Shown here: positions 58,901 through 64,000 of the stretch, piece by piece
Layout of the letters: each line of letters begins with the position of its first letter
Position numbering within the stretch: the stretch's first letter is position 1
Assembly: GCA_037176705.1 (NCBI GenBank)
Contig: CM073885.1
Coordinates: forward strand, 162,926,290 to 162,990,289
Source: Molossus alvarezi
Taxonomy: Eukaryota > Chordata > Mammalia > Chiroptera > Molossidae
DNA: 64,000 nt
Direction of reading: 5' to 3'
Position numbers and translations under genes: made by a program
Notes under the pieces: model-generated
What the model was told of the DNA's origin: nothing
Database searches by the model: none
What the model saw: only the letters and a program-made list of their open reading frames with translations

Positions 58901-59526
58901 GAACTGCTTTATGACTCAGTGATTCCGCTTCTGGGTATATACCCCAAGAAACTGAAATCACTAATTCAAAAGAATACATGTACTCCTATTTTCACTGCAG
59001 TATGATATACAATGCCCACACTATGGAGGCAGCTCAAGTGTGCATCAATAGTTGAGTAGATTGAAAAGTGGTGGAATATTACTCAGCCATAAAGATGAAT
59101 GGCATCTTACCATTTGTGACAGCATGGATGGACATAGAGGGTATTACACTAAGTAAAATAAGTCAGTCAAAGAAATACAAATACCATATGATTTCACTTA
59201 TTTGTGGAATCTAAACAACAATATAAATGAACAAACAAAACAGAAGCAGACTCATAGATAAAGAGAATATTTTGATGGTGGTCAGAGGGAAAGGGTGTTG
59301 GGGGGCTGAGTGAAAAGGTAATGGGATTGAGAGTACAGATTAGCAGTTACAAAACAGTTATGGGGATATAGAGTGAACCATAGAAATTAGGATCAGCAAT
59401 ACTGTAAGAACTATGTATGGTGCCAGGTCGGTACTGAAAATGTTGCAGAAAACACTTTGTGAAGTATATTCTTTTCTAACCATTATGCTGCACACTTGAG
59501 ACTAATACAAAATAATAATAAATGTA

Positions 59527-59790
59527 GCCCTGGCCAGTTTGGCTCAGCAGTTAGAGCTTCAGCTTGTAGACCAGAGAGACCCAGGTTTAGTTCTCGCTAA
59601 AAGCACGTACCTGGGTTGCAGTTTGTTGCCGCCCCAGTTGGGGTCGTGTAGGTGGCAACCAGTCGAAGTGTCTCTCTCACATCGATGTTTTTCTGTCTCT
59701 CTTACCCCTCTCCCTCCAGCTCTATCTGAAGATAAATGCAAAAATGTCCTCAGGTGAGGATAAAAACAAAAAACAAAGAAACGACCAATA
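59527..59790 (+). mobile_element. VES-type SINE at L1 3' end
   Basis: Head GCCCTGGCCAGTTTGGCTCAG directly follows the L1 tail; its own tail is CCTCAGGTGAGGATAAAAAC. Confidence 0.92.
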
Positions 59791-60194
59791 ATAAATGTAA
59801 ATTCTTATTGAAAATTATCAAAGTGAATCAATAAATAACAAAAAAAGTTTGAGGGAAAAAGGACTGGAACTGGTAGACAGCTTTAAGAAAGTCATGAAGA
59901 TATTTGCAGTACTGTGGTTCTCTAAGTGAGCTTGTACAATGTTTGCCAATAACTACCAAAAAAATTTACAATTATCACATTAGTTATACAATAACATATG
60001 AAGACCTACTAATTAATGAGAAGTCATATGAATTCTTATAGCAAACGTGGATAGAAAAATGTATGCCATTTTATGCCTAGTTCAGTTCGTTACCCAATGT
60101 AACCTTTAAGAACATTTCTTAATATGTAATCTTTATGGGGACAAACCAAGTATAGGAAAATGTTAGAAAGTTCACCAAAGCCATGCAAACTCAC

Positions 60195-60361
60195 AGGTCT
60201 TTAAGTGTAATGCTCTTCATGATTCTGCAGAAGTGCACATTCCATATAACCAGATCGTACAAATACTTGAAGGCAAGAAGAATGGCCCCCAAAACGACTC
60301 GTTTCCAGTTCGTGGGACAAATGTCTATTTTAGCATACATCACAAGTCTTTCTATGTAAAT
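60195..60361 (-). CDS. CCNYL1-like: Cyclin Y-like copy B exon, cyclin-box core, intact
   Basis: Acceptor CTTTTGCAG and donor CT|GTGAGT bound 167 bp reading IYIERLVMYAKIDICPTNWK, RVVLGAILLAFKYLYDL, VIWNVHFCRIMKSITLKDL. CPTNWKR is exactly the CCNYL1 form, and the Trp of V-WNV is kept. Ser in the LLASK motif has become Phe. Against copy A, 14 of 55 codons change the amino acid and 6 more are silent. Confidence 0.88.
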
Positions 60362-60544
60362 CTGCAAAAGTAAAACACAGGTCTTTGGTTTCAGTTCAGT
60401 TTAAAGGCTCTGATGAGATCTGTTAGAAAGGACAGATTTCACCTGTGTTTGAGTTGATTCTTTTTCTTAGGGTCTATTGAAACCGCTTGGCCAGCCAAAG
60501 CCAAAGGCCAAGTCACTGTTGCAAATCACGTATTTCTGTTTCTT

Positions 60545-60768
60545 TCTTTTTTTTAATCCTTACCTGAGGACATTTTTCCATTTTTGGTTCAGATAGAGAG
60601 AGAAGGAGAGAGAGAGAGAGAGAGAGAAACATTGATCTGAAAGGGCCACATCGAGAGGTTGCCACCCGCATGACCAAACCAGGGCTGGGAACAAACTGAA
60701 ACTGAGATATGTGCCCTTAGCAGGACCACAGGCCGATGCTCTAACCACTGAGCCAAACTGGCCAGGGC
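60545..60768 (-). mobile_element. VES-type SINE private to block B, perfect target duplication
   Basis: GTATTTCTGTTTCTT (15 bp) occurs at 60530-60544 and 60769-60783. Reversed head GCCCTGGCCAGTTTGGCTCAG. Absent at the block A site near 28618. Confidence 0.95.
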
Positions 60769-61536
60769 GTATTTCTGTTTCTTACATTGCCCAGGTGAAT
60801 TTCCAGCACAAGTTTTGGTCACAGGAATGAATGGAAATATTTACAAAGTACCCTCTAAAGAAATATCATTACCTTTCACTTGTAAAGGGCAACATGGACA
60901 GGCCCAGTGTGGGTACCTGAGTGCCTACCATGTGCACCGTTTCATGCCTGACTGGTGGTTATATGGTGATTTTACATAAGACTTGAATATTTACATCCCT
61001 GATAATACAGAGCACGTGTATATCTACTTTACACAGTAACTAGTTCTTTAGCAGCACAAGCAGTAGATAAAATGGGTTGTCAAGAGGGCCCCCCAGTGGC
61101 TGCTGTGTGGTGCAGCAGGACAGGCAGTACAAAGGACTGTGCTTGAGGCAGGTCTTGACAACTGTCAATTATTCCTGGACTTAGTACCTTTGTAAGAGAC
61201 ACACATGCACACAAAGGAAAGTCCTTTTTATATTCCTAGTCCTCACACCCCCAGGATCACTTTATGAAATTTATCTTGTCTTACACAATCTGAAGCTTAG
61301 CCAGTGCTGGTGGTTTCAGGTGGTAACAGAGCTGCCATCTCTGCATCCTGGTCCTCTACACCTGCCAGGAGCTTTGAGGGTTCATGATTTCTTTCTCGTG
61401 CATTACATGTCTATTCTACAAAGAACTGGGAGAACTTAACAGCTAAGTAAACATTACAGAAGCAAGCTGTGATTTGTTGTTACCACAAAGGGGGCTTTAC
61501 AGAAATATATGTATGCCATTTGCCAAAAACAAAAGA

Positions 61537-61752
61537 AGCCCTGGACAGTTTGACTCAGTGGTTAGAGCATTAGCCTTTAAACCAAAGAGTCGTGGCTTCG
61601 ATTCTGGTCAATGGCATGTACTTGGGTGTTGGTGTGGTCCTGGCCCTGGTCAAGGTCATGTGGGAGGCAACCAGTTGATGTCTCTCTCATGTCAATGTTT
61701 CTCTCTCTCTCTCCCACTCTATTTGAAGAAAAATGGGGGTCCAATTTTAAAG
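61537..61752 (+). mobile_element. VES-type SINE private to block B
   Basis: Head GCCCTGGACAGTTTGACTCAG. Block A reads through at 29355 (TTTGCCAACAAAGTCCCATT). Confidence 0.9.
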
Positions 61753-63082
61753 AATGTGTTAACTGTCTGAGGTTATCAGATTGATAGCTCAGATCTGCCA
61801 ATGTTCTTCAAACCAAAGGGTATTTTAAAAAATATTGAACATTATATGATCTTAGTGAAAGCCTGTAACAATCATTTAAAATTCAGCACTGGCAGATATC
61901 CTAAGAATAAACCTCCTTACAAGGTCCAACTTTGTACTTTATGGGACTAGCTAGAGGCATGTATACAACACTGGCAATCTCTCACCTTCCTGACACCTTT
62001 ACTGGAAGACTTGGTATGTGCCATCCTCACTCATTCATGCACTTGCCCTCCTGTGTCAGTGGACCTGAGATTTCCCTTCTCACTGAAGCTGACTCCTCTC
62101 TCAGTGACATCGATCCCATCCTACTTCTGAAAAACACCTCCCACAATTCCCTCTTTTTGAAGAATCCTCCCTGTCTGCCAGAGATTTTCCCCAATGTGTT
62201 GACACAGGTCCCTGCCAACCCCAACTTCTAGACAGCTTCCCCTCATGTGGCTCACAGTAAATGCCCTGATGCTGCTTCTCATCTTCCACTGTCTCCTTAA
62301 CCCACTCTGTCTGGCCCCTGCCACTATCACTCTACTGAACTACTATTACTAAGACCATTGGTGCCTTTGCACATACACATCAGAGCTCTTCATCCCAACT
62401 CCCTTTCCCCAAGCACTTCTTCATGTCATAAAGGGCACTGCCATTTGCCTAGTTGTGGGGCCCAAAGCCTCCAATTGAGTTAGCCCGCTCCAATCTGTTG
62501 GCAATTCTTGCTGTCTATACCTATCACTGGTCATCAGACCGCTTTCTATTCTGTTTGTCACTTCTCACCTGGATCACTCTTATTGCCTCCTGACATCTCG
62601 ACCTCCACTCAAACTCCCAGCCACAGTCTATTCTCCCCAAAACACTCAGCATAGCTTCAGTAATCAGGAGCACTTCAGGACCCTGCTCAATATCTGCCAA
62701 ATGTTTCCCATCAAACAAAGAAAAATGTAACATCTTCCCATGGCCTGCCAGCTGCAGGGCTCTATAAGATAGGACACTGCCCTTCTATGTCCTCATGTCC
62801 TACATTCTTTCCCTTCTTCCACACTCTGAGCACACTGGCGAAACCTCACTGTTGCTTAAACACACAGAACATGGTCCTAAGAACCGTGCACTTGTCCCTT
62901 CTGCCTACGATGCCAGAGACCCTCACCCTTCTCCGTTCGGTAGATCAGCATTCAACCTTTTCCTTTTTAAAGAGGCTCTTCCTGATTGGTTGGTTTAAAG
63001 TAGACAGACCCTGTGATCACTTTGTCTCTTTACCCTGCTTCATTCTCTTGGTATTTATACTACCTGAAAAAATCATCTTTTT

Positions 63083-63302
63083 AAAAAAGATCTATTTTTC
63101 TTTATTGATCTTACAGAGAGAGGAAGGGAGAGGGAAAGAGAAACAGAAACATTGATGAGAGAGAACATGCATTGGCCACCTCCTGCATGCCACCGCCATG
63201 AGGATCAGGCCCACAACCTGGGCATGTGCCCTGACCAGGAATCTAACCAGCGACCTCTTGGTGCAGGGTCTACACTCAACCACTAAACCACACCAGCAGG
63301 GC
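63083..63302 (-). mobile_element. VES-type SINE private to block B, in L2
   Basis: Reversed head GCCCTGCTGGTGTGGTTTAG at 63302; tail GATCTATTTTTCTTTATTGA reversed. Flanks are TGAAAAAATCATCT and TGAAATATTCATCT; block A has the single TGAAATATTCATCT. Confidence 0.9.
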
Positions 63303-63335
63303 TGAAATATTCATCTCCTTAAAAACACTCATTTA

Positions 63336-63570
63336 GCCCTGACTGGTTTTCTCAGTGGTTAGAGTATCAACTTGTGGTACACAAAGAGACTCGGGTTTGG
63401 CTCCCACTAAGGGCATGTACCTCAGTTGCAGTTTGTCCCCAACTCTGGTTGTTCATGTGGGTGGCAGCCACTTGATCTGTCCCTTTAATGTCGATGTTTC
63501 TCTCTCTCTCCCTCCCACTCTATCTGGACAAAAAATCAAAAAATATCCTGGGCTGAGGATAAAAAAACCT
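63336..63570 (+). mobile_element. VES-type SINE private to block B, in L2
   Basis: Head GCCCTGACTGGTTTTCTCAGT; tail TCCTGGGCTGAGGATAAAAA. AACACTCATTTA and the later CTACTCATTTA are the flanks. Confidence 0.9.
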
Positions 63571-64000
63571 ACTCATTTAAAAACATATTTCTAACTTTCT
63601 TATAGAATATAAGCTCCATAAAAGCAAATATTTATTCAACCATGTCTCTCTCCATCCTCAGCACTGAGCTCTGTAAGGACAACCAGCATGAAAGCTAGGA
63701 GTCCCCAGGATTGGCTGAGAGTGGTGGGGAAACCAGGAGACAATAAAAAGTCAAGATAAGTGAAGTTTGAGAAAGAGAGTGAGGTCAAAATGCTAAGTGC
63801 TGCCAAGAAGTTGCTCATTCCATGAATATCCACAGAATACCTAACTCTTTGTCACTGCTCTATCTTCTATACACTGTTTATTCATATGCTTTCTATGCAC
63901 TGGAACAGCGGATCCTAATTCCTTACCTCCAGCTCAGATTCAGGCTGTTCCACACATTCAGATGATTCCTAGAGATGCCACTCCATTGTCTCCCAGGTGC

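Larger units (their letters stand above)
54190..59525 (+). mobile_element. L1 LINE, near full length, old lineage, private to block B
   Basis: A 5' UTR-like region (54190-54940) is followed by ORF1 from about 54940 (GAGACAAATAAACATGCCTC; the NISIIGIPKEKERAQ frame at 55318). ORF2 endonuclease and RT text follows from about 56150 (LFADGVILCIENPKDSPKYL frame near 57520), and the 3' end reads CACACTTGAGACTAATACAA. All frames are broken. ORF1 is of the HAL1-like type seen also at 17-19 kb, unlike the L1 at 45183. A SINE lies at 55649. Confidence 0.85.
49936..60361 (-). other. CCNYL1-like: Cyclin Y-like gene, copy B (partial locus)
   Basis: Visible exons in transcript order are 60195-60361 and 53348-53510, plus a doubtful last one at 49936-50043. 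Both sure exons are open, with canonical splice sites and matching phases (two bases out, one base in). The exons equivalent to 31951-39265 of copy A lie beyond the window. At IDICP-NWKR and V-WNV it keeps residues of cyclin Y that copy A has lost. An L1 of over 5 kb sits in the intron between the two exons. It could be functional; expression evidence is needed to say. Confidence 0.8.
61940..63670 (+). mobile_element. L2 LINE, decayed, shared with block A
   Basis: Partner of 29570-30810, with two SINEs inserted near its 3' end. Frames such as 61932-62231 and 62787-63155 are L2-like shadows. Confidence 0.62.
49505..64000. repeat. Duplicated block B (direct repeat of 19960-31034)
   Basis: Same orientation and order as block A. 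It is longer because of the L1 at 54190-59525 and at least five private SINEs. It lacks about 800 bp present in A at 21090-21896. It continues past the right edge. Confidence 0.9.

Noticed and set aside
60560..60822. tRNA genes at SINE heads
   Set aside because: A and B boxes are present, but the sequences are SINE heads with mutated arms that continue into SINE bodies; no standalone tRNA was found.

Overview
The window is vertebrate nuclear DNA, AT-rich and packed with retrotransposons, and almost certainly from a vesper-type (yangochiropteran) bat. About 33 copies or fragments of a tRNA-headed SINE of the bat VES type are visible (heads of the form CCTGGCCAGTTTGGCTCAG), beside several L1 lineages, L2, MIR, MaLR, mariner and hAT elements. 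There are no bacterial genes, CRISPR arrays or operons. Long reading frames are mostly decayed LINE pieces; the real coding signal lies in short exons on the minus strand. Family names come from memory of the families, since no search was possible.

The main content is a tandem pair of cyclin Y-like genes, both on the minus strand and head to tail. Copy A has six exons, in transcript order 39165-39265, 35372-35407, 32842-32896, 31951-32067, 28283-28449 and 24609-24771. All have matching phases and, with one exception, canonical splice sites. A doubtful terminal exon lies at 20387-20494. The translation follows cyclin Y/cyclin Y-like 1 from the SSCSTIFLD region through the cyclin box to the SVYAKYYFDLR and KERA-KLE segment. 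Copy B repeats the last exons at 60195-60361, 53348-53510 and perhaps 49936-50043; its upstream exons lie beyond the right edge. In copy A the acceptor before the 24609-24771 exon reads AA instead of AG, while copy B keeps AG, so copy A may be broken there and copy B may be the working gene.

Layout. 1-7 kb: the 5' half of an antisense L1 and older repeats. 7.3-15.4 kb: remains of an intron-containing FRMD4A-like gene on the minus strand, with two intact internal exons (15116-15343, 12176-12232) and a decayed C-terminal exon (7335-7775). 17-19.8 kb: an old L1 and SINEs. 19.96-31.03 kb: duplicated block A. 31.9-39.3 kb: the upstream exons of copy A, with a dead hAT transposon in an intron. 39.7-45.2 kb: repeats, including a SPIN-like hAT miniature element and a mariner-like one. 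45.2-49.5 kb: a 5'-truncated L1. 49.5-64 kb: duplicated block B, which starts directly after that L1 tail and is enlarged by an L1 (54.2-59.5 kb) and private SINEs.

One SINE (22219 and 50937) and one L2 are shared by both blocks; many other SINEs and the big L1 are private. The duplication is therefore younger than the shared SINE and older than the private ones.
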